Below, piece by piece: positions 54,448-62,964 of a stretch of DNA of 64,000 bases (within the stretch, counting starts at the first letter, position 1; every line of letters begins with the position of its first letter). The stretch covers positions 1 through 64,000 of the forward strand of contig ONCH01000025.1 in assembly GCA_900316265.1 (NCBI GenBank), written 5' to 3'. The notes under the pieces were generated by a model. That model was not told where the DNA came from. It ran no database searches and was given only the letters and a program-made list of their open reading frames with translations. The translations under genes and the position numbers were made by a program. This stretch comes from an uncultured Prevotellaceae bacterium. GTDB lineage: Bacteria; Bacteroidota; Bacteroidia; Bacteroidales; Bacteroidaceae.

Positions 54448-55380
54448 ATGGAACACGTAAAATGTTTGATTATAGGCAGCGGACCCGCAGGGTATACCGC
54501 TGCTATTTATGCCAGCCGCGCTAACCTGCACCCCGTAGAATATAGTGGCATGCAGCCTGGCGGTCAGCTGACGCAGACTACCGAGGTAGAGAATTTCCCC
54601 GGCTATCCACAGGGTGTTGACGGTAATCAGATGATGATGGACCTCCGCGAACAGGCTGAGCGTTTTGGTGCAGACATTCGCGATGGATCAATTGTACGGG
54701 TTGACTTTTCCAGTCGTCCCTACAAGCTATGGGACGAGGACAACAACGAAATAGAGGCTGAGACCGTCATTATAGCCACAGGAGCCTCAGCCAAATACCT
54801 GGGACTCGATGACGAGCGCAAATACAACGGACAAGGCGTCAGCGCCTGTGCCACCTGCGACGGTTTCTTCTACCGCAAGAAGACAGTTGCTGTGGTTGGT
54901 GGCGGTGATACCGCCTGCGAAGACGCCCTCTACCTCAGTGGACTGGCCAAGAAGGTATATCTCATCGTGCGCAAGCCCTTCCTCCGTGCCTCAAAAGTCA
55001 TGCAGGACCGTGTGATGGCTGCCGAGAATATCGAGATACTGTTTGAACACAACACCCTTGGTCTCTTTGGCGAGAACGGCGTAGAAGGCGCACATTTGGT
55101 GAAACGTAAGGGCGAAGCTGACGAACAGCTGGTAGATATCCAGATAGACGGATTCTTCCTGGCCATCGGCCACAAGCCCAATACAGATATCTTCAAGGAG
55201 TGGCTGGATACCGACGAGGTGGGCTACCTGAAAAAGATTGACGGTACACCACGAACCAAGCTTCCTGGCATCTTCGTAGCTGGCGACTGTGCCGACCCCG
55301 TCTATCGTCAGGCCATCAGTGCTGCCGGAACAGGCTGTCAAGCCGCTATCGAAGCCGAAAGATTCTTATTGGAGAACTAG
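54448..55380 (+). CDS. trxB: Thioredoxin reductase
   Basis: The protein has 310 residues with FAD motif IIGSGPAGYTAAIYA, the redox pair CATCDG near 133, NADPH motif VVGGGDTACEDA and GIFVAGDCADPVYRQ. It reduces thioredoxin with NADPH. It is directly abutting gpx, so the two are one transcriptional and translational unit, and it is followed by two hairpins. Confidence 0.97.
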   Translation: MEHVKCLIIGSGPAGYTAAIYASRANLHPVEYSGMQPGGQLTQTTEVENFPGYPQGVDGNQMMMDLREQAERFGADIRDGSIVRVDFSSRPYKLWDEDNNEIEAETVIIATGASAKYLGLDDERKYNGQGVSACATCDGFFYRKKTVAVVGGGDTACEDALYLSGLAKKVYLIVRKPFLRASKVMQDRVMAAENIEILFEHNTLGLFGENGVEGAHLVKRKGEADEQLVDIQIDGFFLAIGHKPNTDIFKEWLDTDEVGYLKKIDGTPRTKLPGIFVAGDCADPVYRQAISAAGTGCQAAIEAERFLLEN

Positions 55381-55383
55381 AAA

Positions 55384-55461
55384 AAAACTAGTAAAACCAT
55401 CTCAAACTAATATTACTAGTTTTAAACCATCAGAAAAGCCCCGCTTCACAGCGAGGCTTTT
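55384..55461 (+). terminator. Tandem hairpins after trxB
   Basis: First hairpin: AAAACTAGTAA (55384-55394) with TTACTAGTTTT (55413-55423). Second, terminator-like: AAAAGCC (55434-55440) and inner CGCT/AGCG pairing to GGCTTTT (55455-55461). Confidence 0.7.
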
Positions 55462-55544
55462 CCTTGTAAAAACTAAATTAATCAACCATAAACCTTAACC
55501 ATTAAAAATCTCTTGTTATGACTTTAGAGTATGAAACACTCTTT

Positions 55545-55589
55545 TGTCGATAAAACATTCGCTAATCTCTTATCGACATTGCAAAGATA
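55545..55589 (-). promoter_or_regulatory. Orphan minus-strand -7 box next to a 9-bp inverted repeat
   Basis: TATCTTTG on the minus strand at 55589-55582, with TGTCGATAA (55545-55553) / TTATCGACA (55570-55578) just downstream. No gene follows in that direction before the trxB 3' end, so a short antisense or small RNA is possible. The rest of 55381-55775 is AT-rich with nothing else seen. Confidence 0.35.
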
Positions 55590-55747
55590 ATACATTTATA
55601 TAATATACAGGTTTAGATAACATTAAATATAGTTTAAATATCGTTATTTATACGATTTTTCTACCTCAAATAACGTTTTTCAAACTAAAATACACGCATT
55701 TAACATCTTTTTAACGACGAGAAGGCTGTTTTTTTAAACAAAAATCG

Positions 55748-55755
55748 TATTTTTG
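55748..55755 (+). promoter_or_regulatory. -7 box TATTTTTG for the AraC-type regulator at 55776
   Basis: Exact TAnnTTTG match 20 bases before the ATG. Confidence 0.5.
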
Positions 55756-55775
55756 CGACCGTTAAAGAATCGTCA

Positions 55776-56783
55776 ATGAGCAGTATCCATATCATTCTTA
55801 TCGTCATAATTGTCATTTTGGCACTTCTAAACCTCCGTTTGAAGCTTCGCCAACCATCCGACAAGCGTCATTTCATGATGCCCGAACGGTTAGGCTTGCA
55901 TGTCAGCAACAATGACATCATGCATTTTCTAAAAGACTGCACTGACGACATCAAATCATTTATGGATCACAGGGGAATAGACTTTAAAATGAGATGTGAG
56001 CCAGAAAGTATGATGGGATGGCTTGATACGGAGCTGCTGGACAGAATACTGATATTATTATTGTCAGACATGGCCAAACACCTTGATCATGGTGGAAAGA
56101 TTACTATTGCGGCCTATACCAACCAACGATATGACAACATCACCCTCCGCATTAGTGACAATGGATCAAAATTTAGCGATACTGGACTACTCCTTATCCA
56201 TTATATGGTTGCCTTCCATCGCGGTACAATCAGAAATGAATACTTCGAAAAACAAGGTAATACCATTTTTATTGAATTGCCCATCAAGAAAGATGCCTAT
56301 GAAACCGAACAGCTGGAAAGCAGCAGCTCGTCGGCCTTCCATATTCCCAGCGATATTGAGTTGCACGTACCGACCATAGAGTTACCGACAGGTTATGAAG
56401 AAGGCAACAGCAGTCTGCGGGAAATCATGCAAGCCCCCCACTCTGCCGATCAGGAATTCCTGCGTCGCGCTATCCAATGTGTCAACGAGCACCTCAGCGA
56501 CACAGACTACGATCGCCAAGCTTTTGCATCAGATATGGGAAGCAGTGTAAGCACACTTTATAACAAGATTCGCGCACTAACAGGCAAAAACATCTCAACA
56601 TTCACCCGCGACATCCGCATTAAAGCTGCTTGCAAGTTAGCCAAGGAGAATCCAGACTTGCGGGTCAGCGATATCGCCTACCATGTTGGCTTCCGTGACC
56701 CTAAATACTTTGCCACGTCCTTCAAGCGCGTTACGGGCGAGCAACCAAAGGAATACTTTGCAAAGTTGAGAGGTGAGGAGTAA
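55776..56783 (+). CDS. Reduced hybrid two-component-like regulator: membrane anchor, degenerate ATPase domain, AraC DNA-binding domain
   Basis: The protein has 335 residues. A single N-terminal membrane helix (IHIILIVIIVILALLNL) is followed by a domain resembling a histidine-kinase ATPase (LDRILILLLSDMAKH, LRISDNGSKFSD) with weak G boxes. A linker follows, then an AraC helix-turn-helix (about 225-330, SVSTLYNKIRALTGKN, VGFRDPKYFATSFKR). It looks like a hybrid two-component system that has lost the periplasmic sensor, H-box and receiver. A membrane-tethered transcription factor is plausible. The stop lies in a heptad array shared with the convergent symporter gene. Confidence 0.8.
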   Translation: MSSIHIILIVIIVILALLNLRLKLRQPSDKRHFMMPERLGLHVSNNDIMHFLKDCTDDIKSFMDHRGIDFKMRCEPESMMGWLDTELLDRILILLLSDMAKHLDHGGKITIAAYTNQRYDNITLRISDNGSKFSDTGLLLIHYMVAFHRGTIRNEYFEKQGNTIFIELPIKKDAYETEQLESSSSSAFHIPSDIELHVPTIELPTGYEEGNSSLREIMQAPHSADQEFLRRAIQCVNEHLSDTDYDRQAFASDMGSSVSTLYNKIRALTGKNISTFTRDIRIKAACKLAKENPDLRVSDIAYHVGFRDPKYFATSFKRVTGEQPKEYFAKLRGEE

Positions 56784-56805
56784 GAAACTAGAAGTGAGAT
56801 TTGCG
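56769..56805. repeat. Heptad array at the convergent ends of two genes
   Basis: On the minus strand the 7-mers read TCTCACT, TCTAGTT, TCTTACT, CCTCACC, TCTCAAC. The symporter TAG and the regulator TAA both fall inside it. Confidence 0.7.
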
Positions 56806-58209
56806 CTTGAACAAGCAGAGGCCAAAGAAAGTGAGGAGGCCATTGAGCATCAGCAGTTCGTAGCCAAAGCGGTACCCAGTCAGTTGACCGACAACCATAT
56901 CCAACAGATAACAGACAATGGGCGATGCAACACAGATATAAGGTACAAAACGGTCGTTGGTCTGGCGTTTCGTCAATAGTCCGAAGACAAACAGGCCCAA
57001 CAATGGACCGTAGGTATAGGAGCAGAGAATATAGATAGCATCAATGACACTGGTAGAGTTAAGCACCTTGAACAACAAGATGAAAATGACGAAAACCACT
57101 GACATCCCGATATGTACACGGCGACGCAGATGTTCGTCATCAGCACGTCCCCGGATATCCACACAATAGCTCGTGGTTAGCGCTGTCAGTGCAGAATCAG
57201 CACTGGAGAAGGCTGCTGCCACCATACCGAGAATAAAGAGGTGAGTGACGAGAGGTGAGTGGTAAGTAATTTGATTGATAAATACGGGAAGTAGTTCGTC
57301 ACCCTTGGCAGGCAACACTATTCCTTGCTGTTCATACCAGAAGGTCAACAGGACGCCCAACGACAGGAAGAGCAGATTGGCAGGAACGAAGGCTACACCA
57401 TAGGTACACATATCCTTCTGTGCATCACGCAGCGAGCGGCATGTCAAGTTTTTCTGCATCATATCCTGATCCAGACCTGTCATCACAATAGCAATGAATG
57501 CACCGCTCAGGAACTGTTTCCAGAAATGCTGCTTCGAGACCCAGTCGTCCAGCACGAAGACGCGCGACAATTCACTATTGCTGATAGCCGTCACCGCATC
57601 ACCCATCGTCATACCCAGTTCACCCACCACCTTATATATAATAAGGAGTAAGGCACCAAACAGACATGCAGTCTGTAACGCATCCGTCCACACGATAGTC
57701 TTGATGCCACCTTTTCGGGTGTAGAGCCAGATGAGCGCCGTCATCGCTATCACCACGAGGAAGAAATTGATTTCCAGGCCACTACATTCCATCAGTATCC
57801 AGCACACCACATAGAAACGCACAGCTGCGCCCGTTATTTTCGATAACAAAAAGAACGAGGCCCCCGTTTTGTAAGCTCGCTGTCCAATGCGCTGTCCCAG
57901 ATAACCGTAGATGGTCGTCAGGTTCAACCGGTAGTAGAGTGGCAACAGCACGAAAGCAATCACCACATAACCCACGATAAAGCCCAGACACGTCTGCAAG
58001 TATGTCATACCGATGCTGTTCACCATGCCTGGCACCGACACAAAGGTAATGCCAGAGATAGAGGCGCCTACCATACCAAACGCTACCATATACCACGGTG
58101 ACCGACGATTGGCACGATAAAATGTCTCGTTGGTTGCCCGTCGTCCTGTCCACCGACTGATGGCAAACAACAGGGTAAAATACAGCAATACTATTAGTAT
58201 AGTTGTCAT
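56788..58209 (-). CDS. Sodium:solute symporter family protein
   Basis: About 473 residues and about 13 membrane helices. SSS-family signatures are GASISGITFVSVPGMV, FSSADSALTALTTS (sodium-site helix) and YGYLGQRIG. The substrate is unknown; nearest families carry sialic acid, sugars or other organic acids. I start at ATG 58209, just after a TACCTTTG box. In a loop, HSPLVTHLF is encoded by a four-unit heptanucleotide array (57238-57265), and the last codons also lie in an array. Confidence 0.88.
   Translation of the reverse strand: MTTILIVLLYFTLLFAISRWTGRRATNETFYRANRRSPWYMVAFGMVGASISGITFVSVPGMVNSIGMTYLQTCLGFIVGYVVIAFVLLPLYYRLNLTTIYGYLGQRIGQRAYKTGASFFLLSKITGAAVRFYVVCWILMECSGLEINFFLVVIAMTALIWLYTRKGGIKTIVWTDALQTACLFGALLLIIYKVVGELGMTMGDAVTAISNSELSRVFVLDDWVSKQHFWKQFLSGAFIAIVMTGLDQDMMQKNLTCRSLRDAQKDMCTYGVAFVPANLLFLSLGVLLTFWYEQQGIVLPAKGDELLPVFINQITYHSPLVTHLFILGMVAAAFSSADSALTALTTSYCVDIRGRADDEHLRRRVHIGMSVVFVIFILLFKVLNSTSVIDAIYILCSYTYGPLLGLFVFGLLTKRQTNDRFVPYICVASPIVCYLLDMVVGQLTGYRFGYELLMLNGLLTFFGLCLFKRKSHF
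57238..57265. repeat. Heptanucleotide array inside the symporter gene (4 units)
   Basis: On the coding (minus) strand: TTACCAC, TCACCTC, TCGTCAC, TCACCTC. Again the pyrimidine-rich strand is sense. Confidence 0.75.
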
Positions 58210-58218
58210 AATTGCGTG

Positions 58219-58226
58219 CAAAGGTA
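58219..58226 (-). promoter_or_regulatory. -7 box TACCTTTG for the symporter
   Basis: Exact match on the minus strand, 9 bases before the ATG at 58209. Confidence 0.55.
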
Positions 58227-58239
58227 GCAAAAAGTAAAG

Positions 58240-58316
58240 AATTAAGAGTTAAGAGTTAAGAAAAAAAATGTAAGACAGATGTAATTTTCTTAATTCTTCA
58301 TTCTTCATTCTTCATT
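58240..58316. repeat. Two opposed heptad arrays between symporter and trpB
   Basis: AATTAAG, AGTTAAG, AGTTAAG at 58240-58260 face CTTAATT, CTTCATT, CTTCATT, CTTCATT at 58289-58316. They can pair into a hairpin between the divergent promoters. Confidence 0.75.
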
Positions 58317-58324
58317 AAATTATG

Positions 58325-58332
58325 TACCTTTG
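58325..58332 (+). promoter_or_regulatory. -7 box TACCTTTG for trpB
   Basis: Exact match 34 bases before the ATG at 58367. Confidence 0.6.
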
Positions 58333-58366
58333 CAGGCGGTAATCACTAACCAACAACAAAAAAATA

Positions 58367-59728
58367 ATGGCAAAACAGAAAAAATTTATCCTTCAGGAGA
58401 GTGAGATTCCAACACAGTGGTACAACATCCAGGCCGACATGCCCAATAAACCCATGCCGCCTATCCATCCTGCTACCAAGCAGCCCCTTGGCGTTGATGA
58501 CTTGGCACACATCTTCCCCCGCGAGTGCTGTGTGCAGGAGCTGGACACCGAGCACCGTTGGATAGACATCCCCGAGGACGTGCTTGAGAAGTACAAGTAT
58601 TATCGTTCTACTCCGCTGGTACGTGCCTACGCATTGGAAGAGGCACTGGGTACACCAGCCCACATCTATTTCAAGAACGAGTCAACCAACCCGCTGGGTT
58701 CACATAAGATTAACTCTGCCCTGCCCCAGTGCTATTATGCCAAGCAGGAAGGCACCACCAATGTCACTACCGAGACAGGTGCCGGCCAGTGGGGTGCAGC
58801 CCTGAGTTATGCCGCCAAGATCTACGGACTGGACTGCGCTGTCTATCAGGTGAAGATTACCATGCAGCAAAAGCCTTACCGCTCCAGCATCATGCGTACC
58901 TTTGGTGCAGTCGTCGAGGGTTCTCCTTCGATGTCAACCCGTGCCGGTAAGGACATCCTGACACGCGACCCGAACCACACCGGTTCACTGGGTACCGCTA
59001 TCTCAGAAGCTGTCGAGCTGGCTACAAGCACTCCCAACTGTAAATATACGCTGGGCTCCGTGCTCAACCACGTAGGTCTGCATCAGACCATCATCGGTCT
59101 GGAGGCTGAGAAGCAAATGCAGATGGCTGGCGAATATCCCGACATCGTGATTGGCTGCTTCGGTGGCGGTTCTAACTTCGGTGGTATCTCGTTCCCCTTC
59201 ATGCGTCATAACCTGAGTGGTGAGCGCCACACGGAATTCATCGCTGCTGAGCCCGACAGCTGTCCTAAGCTGACTCGTGGACAGTTCCGCTACGACTTCG
59301 GTGACGAGGCTGGCTACACACCGCTGTTGCCGATGTACACACTGGGCCACAACTTCAAGCCGAGCAATATCCACGCTGGTGGTCTGCGCTACCACGGTGC
59401 TGGCATGATTATCTCACAGCTCATTAAGGACGGTTTGATGCACGGCGTCGATATTCCTCAGCTCGAGACCTTCGAGGCTGGTATGCTCTTTGCCCGTACT
59501 GAGGGAATCATCCCTGCTCCTGAGAGCTGCCACGCCATCGCTGCTACCATCCGCGAGGCCAAGAAGTGCAAGGAGACTGGCGAGGAGAAAGTAATCCTCT
59601 TCAACCTCTCTGGTCATGGACTGATTGATATGCCCAGCTACGAGTCGTTCATCAAGGGTGACCTGCAGAACTATACCGTTACCGACGAGATGATTGCTGC
59701 CAACCTCGCTGAGCTCGACAAACAGTAA
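58367..59728 (+). CDS. trpB: Tryptophan synthase beta chain, TrpB2-like
   Basis: At 453 residues it is longer than classic TrpB and matches the TrpB-like (TrpB2) group. The PLP lysine is in NPLGSHKINSALPQ near 113, with TETGAGQWG, GCFGGGSNFGG for phosphate binding and LFNLSGHGLIDM near the end. It joins indole and serine into tryptophan. No trpA or other trp gene is near, so it may work alone, perhaps in indole salvage. A bidirectional terminator follows. Confidence 0.93.
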   Translation: MAKQKKFILQESEIPTQWYNIQADMPNKPMPPIHPATKQPLGVDDLAHIFPRECCVQELDTEHRWIDIPEDVLEKYKYYRSTPLVRAYALEEALGTPAHIYFKNESTNPLGSHKINSALPQCYYAKQEGTTNVTTETGAGQWGAALSYAAKIYGLDCAVYQVKITMQQKPYRSSIMRTFGAVVEGSPSMSTRAGKDILTRDPNHTGSLGTAISEAVELATSTPNCKYTLGSVLNHVGLHQTIIGLEAEKQMQMAGEYPDIVIGCFGGGSNFGGISFPFMRHNLSGERHTEFIAAEPDSCPKLTRGQFRYDFGDEAGYTPLLPMYTLGHNFKPSNIHAGGLRYHGAGMIISQLIKDGLMHGVDIPQLETFEAGMLFARTEGIIPAPESCHAIAATIREAKKCKETGEEKVILFNLSGHGLIDMPSYESFIKGDLQNYTVTDEMIAANLAELDKQ

Positions 59729-59751
59729 TTGATTTTTAGAAACGAATAAAA

Positions 59752-59791
59752 AAGGCTGCGTCTCTGCTCTCTATGAGTTTGACGCAGCCTT
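59752..59791. terminator. Bidirectional terminator between trpB and the outer membrane receptor
   Basis: AAGGCTGCGTC (59752-59762) and GACGCAGCCTT (59781-59791) with A/T runs on both sides, placed between two convergent genes. Confidence 0.85.
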
Positions 59792-59827
59792 AATTATTTA
59801 TTCCTAATTAATTATTAATGCTACTGT

Positions 59828-62812
59828 TTAGAAACGGCCTGGGCCACCGAAGCCACCGCCACCAGGGCCACCGAAACCGCCGCCGAAGCCGCCGCCACGA
59901 CCACCGCGACCACCACGAGCGCCACCAGGACCACCAGGGCCACCGAAGCCAGGACCGCCCTGACCACGACGGTTGTTACCAAAGCCTCCGAACAAGTTCA
60001 GGCGATAGATGACATGCAGCATAGCATAGCTGGTAATAGCGTTATACTCTGTATCGGTACGCTGCATAGCCGAGATAGCTCGGCTGAAGGTTGACTGCTC
60101 GTGCAGTAGGTCGTAAAACTGCAGCGACAGGGTCAGCGCATTGCCACGCAGGAACGACTGCGACAGCTGTGCATTCCAAATTAGTTCGTTGGTATTCATC
60201 GATGCATCGTTATAACCACGACGGCTGTTCATATTCAGATTCGTCGACAACTGCGTACCCCAAGGAGCGCTCAGCATGGTGCTGGCACCATATGAGAAAG
60301 TCCATGTGTCAAGGTTGTTGTTCTCCTGCAGTTCGCTACGGTTGTGATTGTATTCCAGCGAGCCATTCAGCTCGAATTCGAACCAACTGTTACGATAGCT
60401 GGCAGACAGACGCTCGCCAATGGTCGTTGCGCGTGTCACAGACTTCTGAGAATCCTGATTCAGCAGGCTTACAAAACCTACGTTATGTGCATAGCGCAGA
60501 GTCGTGAAGGTGTTGACGTTGAAGTAACCTGCAGAGTCAATAGACGTATTGAACATCACCATAGCGAAGGCATTCCAGTTACCGTCAATATTCTCAGGTC
60601 GTGTGATGTTACCACCAGTTGTCGGGTCATACGTCACCTTACTAGCGATACTGTTGCTCGTTGTAGAGAAATTCGCATTCACCATCAAACTGCGCTGGTG
60701 GCTCTGCCAGTAGTTGTTGTACTGGAAGCGCATGTTCTGTGTGAACGAAGGCTTCAAGCCGGGGTTACCCTTGCGGATGTTCAGCGGGTTAGAGTCGTCG
60801 GTAATGTCCAACAGGTCGCTCATGGATGGCTGACTGGTGTTGGCACGATAGGTCAAACGCAACTGGCTGACATTCGAAATCTTCCAACGGAAGTCGGCAG
60901 TAGGAGCGAAATTGGTCACTGTACGGGTCGTGTCAGAGTGTACGCCCTTATAATCCTGAACGAAGTCAGACTTCTGAGGTACCATCTGTACACCAATGTT
61001 GAGGTTGTATGCATCACGCACCACGCGCAGCATGACCTCGGCTGTATGGATATAGTTTTTGTATTCAGAGTAGCGGCTCAAGTCAGTAGATCTGTAGTCT
61101 TCAAGCGATGAATTACCCATCAGCGACAGATAATCGTCCCAACCACGATAAGTAGGTATCACGCTCATGAAGTCCCAGCCATAACCGCCCAAGTCATAAG
61201 TACCACGGTCGCTCTTGCTGTACTTATACTGGTACTGGTAAGAGAACTGCAGATAGGTACGGCGCATGATTGGCTCGCTATAGGTCAGACGGATGCTATA
61301 GTCCCAGTTCTTAGTAGGTGTCACAGCATAACGGTTATTCTCTACATTGGGCATTGTGCCATAATAATTCACCAAATCGTTAGAGAACGACTTGCTCATG
61401 CCCTCGCTGTAGTTAGCACCCAGACGCAGGGTAATGTTACGTCCATAATTATTAAGCTTGCGGTTATACTGTCCCCAGCCACCCACGCTCTTATTATCGC
61501 TGTAGCTCAGGCTATTGCTAATATTGCTGTTCTTAACGATGCTCTTGCCGTCATCGTCTGTCTCAGCGGCGAGCTGAGTCAACTGGCTCAGTGGGTCTGT
61601 AATGCCCTTAAAACTATAGGGGTCCTTGCTGAACGTGGCACTGGAACCGTCAGACAGTCCGTCACTTGAATTGTAGTTAAACTGAGGACGGAACATGATG
61701 TTGGTCATTGAGTCAGGTGTCCACTCAATACGGAACTGGCCGTTCCAAGCATTCGAACGCGTCAAATTGCTGTACAGACGGTTGCCAAACGAGCTAACCG
61801 AAGAACTCATGAAACTCTCTGAAGAAACTTTGCTGACAGCGTCACCGTCGTTATGGTTCCAGCGGATGCTACCATCCAGTGTGATGAGGTCTGTCTTCTC
61901 GTAGTTCATGTTTACACCCACCATCTTGGTAGCTGTCAAGCCCTGTCGACCACCACCGAAGCGGCCACCTCCACCACCAAAGCCCATATCGTTGACGTTG
62001 TTGGCACTTGTCATCAGGAACGTCTTGAAGTCGTCCTTCATGATACCACCGAAAATACGGCCAGCATAGCGGTCCTTCGTACCTGCTCCCAGGTCGGCAT
62101 TGACCATGATACCCTTGTTCATACCTGTCTTGATGCCGAAGTCGAGCACGGTTTCTTCCTCACCGTCATCGATACCGCTGACACGGGCCAAGTCACTCTT
62201 CTGGTCGTATGCGCGCACGCGCTCAATAATAGAGGTGGGCAGGTTCTTCATGGCGGTCTTCGTATCACCCGTCATAAACTCCTTACCATCAACCTTAATT
62301 TTCTTCACCTCCTTACCGTTGATGGTAATCTTACCGTCGTCATCGACCTGAGCACCAGGCAGACGCTTCACCAGTTCCTCCACAACGGAGCCCTCTGGTG
62401 TACGGTAGGCAGAAGCATTATATATAAAGGTGTCGGCCTTCACAATCACCTTTGCGGCATTACCCGTCACAACGGTGTTCTTCAGCATGATAGCGTCGGG
62501 CTTCAATTCCAGCGTACCCAATGCGACATCCTTGTCGTCGGTAACGTTGACACGCTTGGTATAAGGTTTAAAACCTACACAAGTCACTTGCAGGATGTAG
62601 TTGCCTGCCTTTGGTGCTGTTACGCGGAACTTTCCTTCCATCGAGGTCAGTCCACCCGTAACGAGTGTTGAGTCTGTACGAAGCAGTTTCACGGTGGTCT
62701 GTGCTACCGGTTCCTGGCTGTCACTCTCGACGACCACGCCGCTCACATGGCGCTGAGCCATCACGACCACATTACTCAGTAGAAATAAGATAATGAATAG
62801 ATGCTTTCTCAT
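59828..62812 (-). CDS. Outer membrane beta-barrel receptor with glycine-rich C-terminal tail
   Basis: The protein has 994 residues with a signal peptide (LFIILFLLSNVVVMA). A carboxypeptidase-regulatory-like domain (about 22-110, VSGVVVESDSQEPV) precedes a plug-like domain (VEELVKRLPGAQVDDDGKI) and a long barrel (outer membrane protein beta-barrel family type). The last 45 residues are Gly/Arg/Pro/Phe repeats (GGPGFGGPGGPGG) ending in Phe, and MAQRHVSG marks the mature start. A tail after the barrel is unusual since the last strand normally ends the protein. The ligand is unknown. Confidence 0.82.
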   Translation of the reverse strand: MRKHLFIILFLLSNVVVMAQRHVSGVVVESDSQEPVAQTTVKLLRTDSTLVTGGLTSMEGKFRVTAPKAGNYILQVTCVGFKPYTKRVNVTDDKDVALGTLELKPDAIMLKNTVVTGNAAKVIVKADTFIYNASAYRTPEGSVVEELVKRLPGAQVDDDGKITINGKEVKKIKVDGKEFMTGDTKTAMKNLPTSIIERVRAYDQKSDLARVSGIDDGEEETVLDFGIKTGMNKGIMVNADLGAGTKDRYAGRIFGGIMKDDFKTFLMTSANNVNDMGFGGGGGRFGGGRQGLTATKMVGVNMNYEKTDLITLDGSIRWNHNDGDAVSKVSSESFMSSSVSSFGNRLYSNLTRSNAWNGQFRIEWTPDSMTNIMFRPQFNYNSSDGLSDGSSATFSKDPYSFKGITDPLSQLTQLAAETDDDGKSIVKNSNISNSLSYSDNKSVGGWGQYNRKLNNYGRNITLRLGANYSEGMSKSFSNDLVNYYGTMPNVENNRYAVTPTKNWDYSIRLTYSEPIMRRTYLQFSYQYQYKYSKSDRGTYDLGGYGWDFMSVIPTYRGWDDYLSLMGNSSLEDYRSTDLSRYSEYKNYIHTAEVMLRVVRDAYNLNIGVQMVPQKSDFVQDYKGVHSDTTRTVTNFAPTADFRWKISNVSQLRLTYRANTSQPSMSDLLDITDDSNPLNIRKGNPGLKPSFTQNMRFQYNNYWQSHQRSLMVNANFSTTSNSIASKVTYDPTTGGNITRPENIDGNWNAFAMVMFNTSIDSAGYFNVNTFTTLRYAHNVGFVSLLNQDSQKSVTRATTIGERLSASYRNSWFEFELNGSLEYNHNRSELQENNNLDTWTFSYGASTMLSAPWGTQLSTNLNMNSRRGYNDASMNTNELIWNAQLSQSFLRGNALTLSLQFYDLLHEQSTFSRAISAMQRTDTEYNAITSYAMLHVIYRLNLFGGFGNNRRGQGGPGFGGPGGPGGARGGRGGRGGGFGGGFGGPGGGGFGGPGRF

Positions 62813-62835
62813 TGCTTATAATGATTGATTTTTGT

Positions 62836-62843
62836 TATCTTTG
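62836..62843 (+). promoter_or_regulatory. Possible upstream -7 box TATCTTTG for aroB
   Basis: Exact TAnnTTTG match on the plus strand, 129 bases before aroB; a second start upstream of the main box is possible. Confidence 0.3.
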
Positions 62844-62940
62844 ACGCAGAAAAAGTAGAAAAGTTTAATAATATCTGAAAAAAATGACGTAAAAATTACA
62901 ATAATACCTCATTTTGTATACGACTTTGCCATATTTGTTG

Positions 62941-62948
62941 TAATTTTG
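62941..62948 (+). promoter_or_regulatory. -7 box TAATTTTG for aroB
   Basis: Exact match 16 bases before the ATG at 62965. Confidence 0.6.
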
Positions 62949-62964
62949 CACCCTGAAAGCAACT

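Noticed and set aside
61853..62671. 272-codon plus-strand frame
   Set aside because: It is antisense to the outer membrane receptor plug domain and has no start context or motifs.
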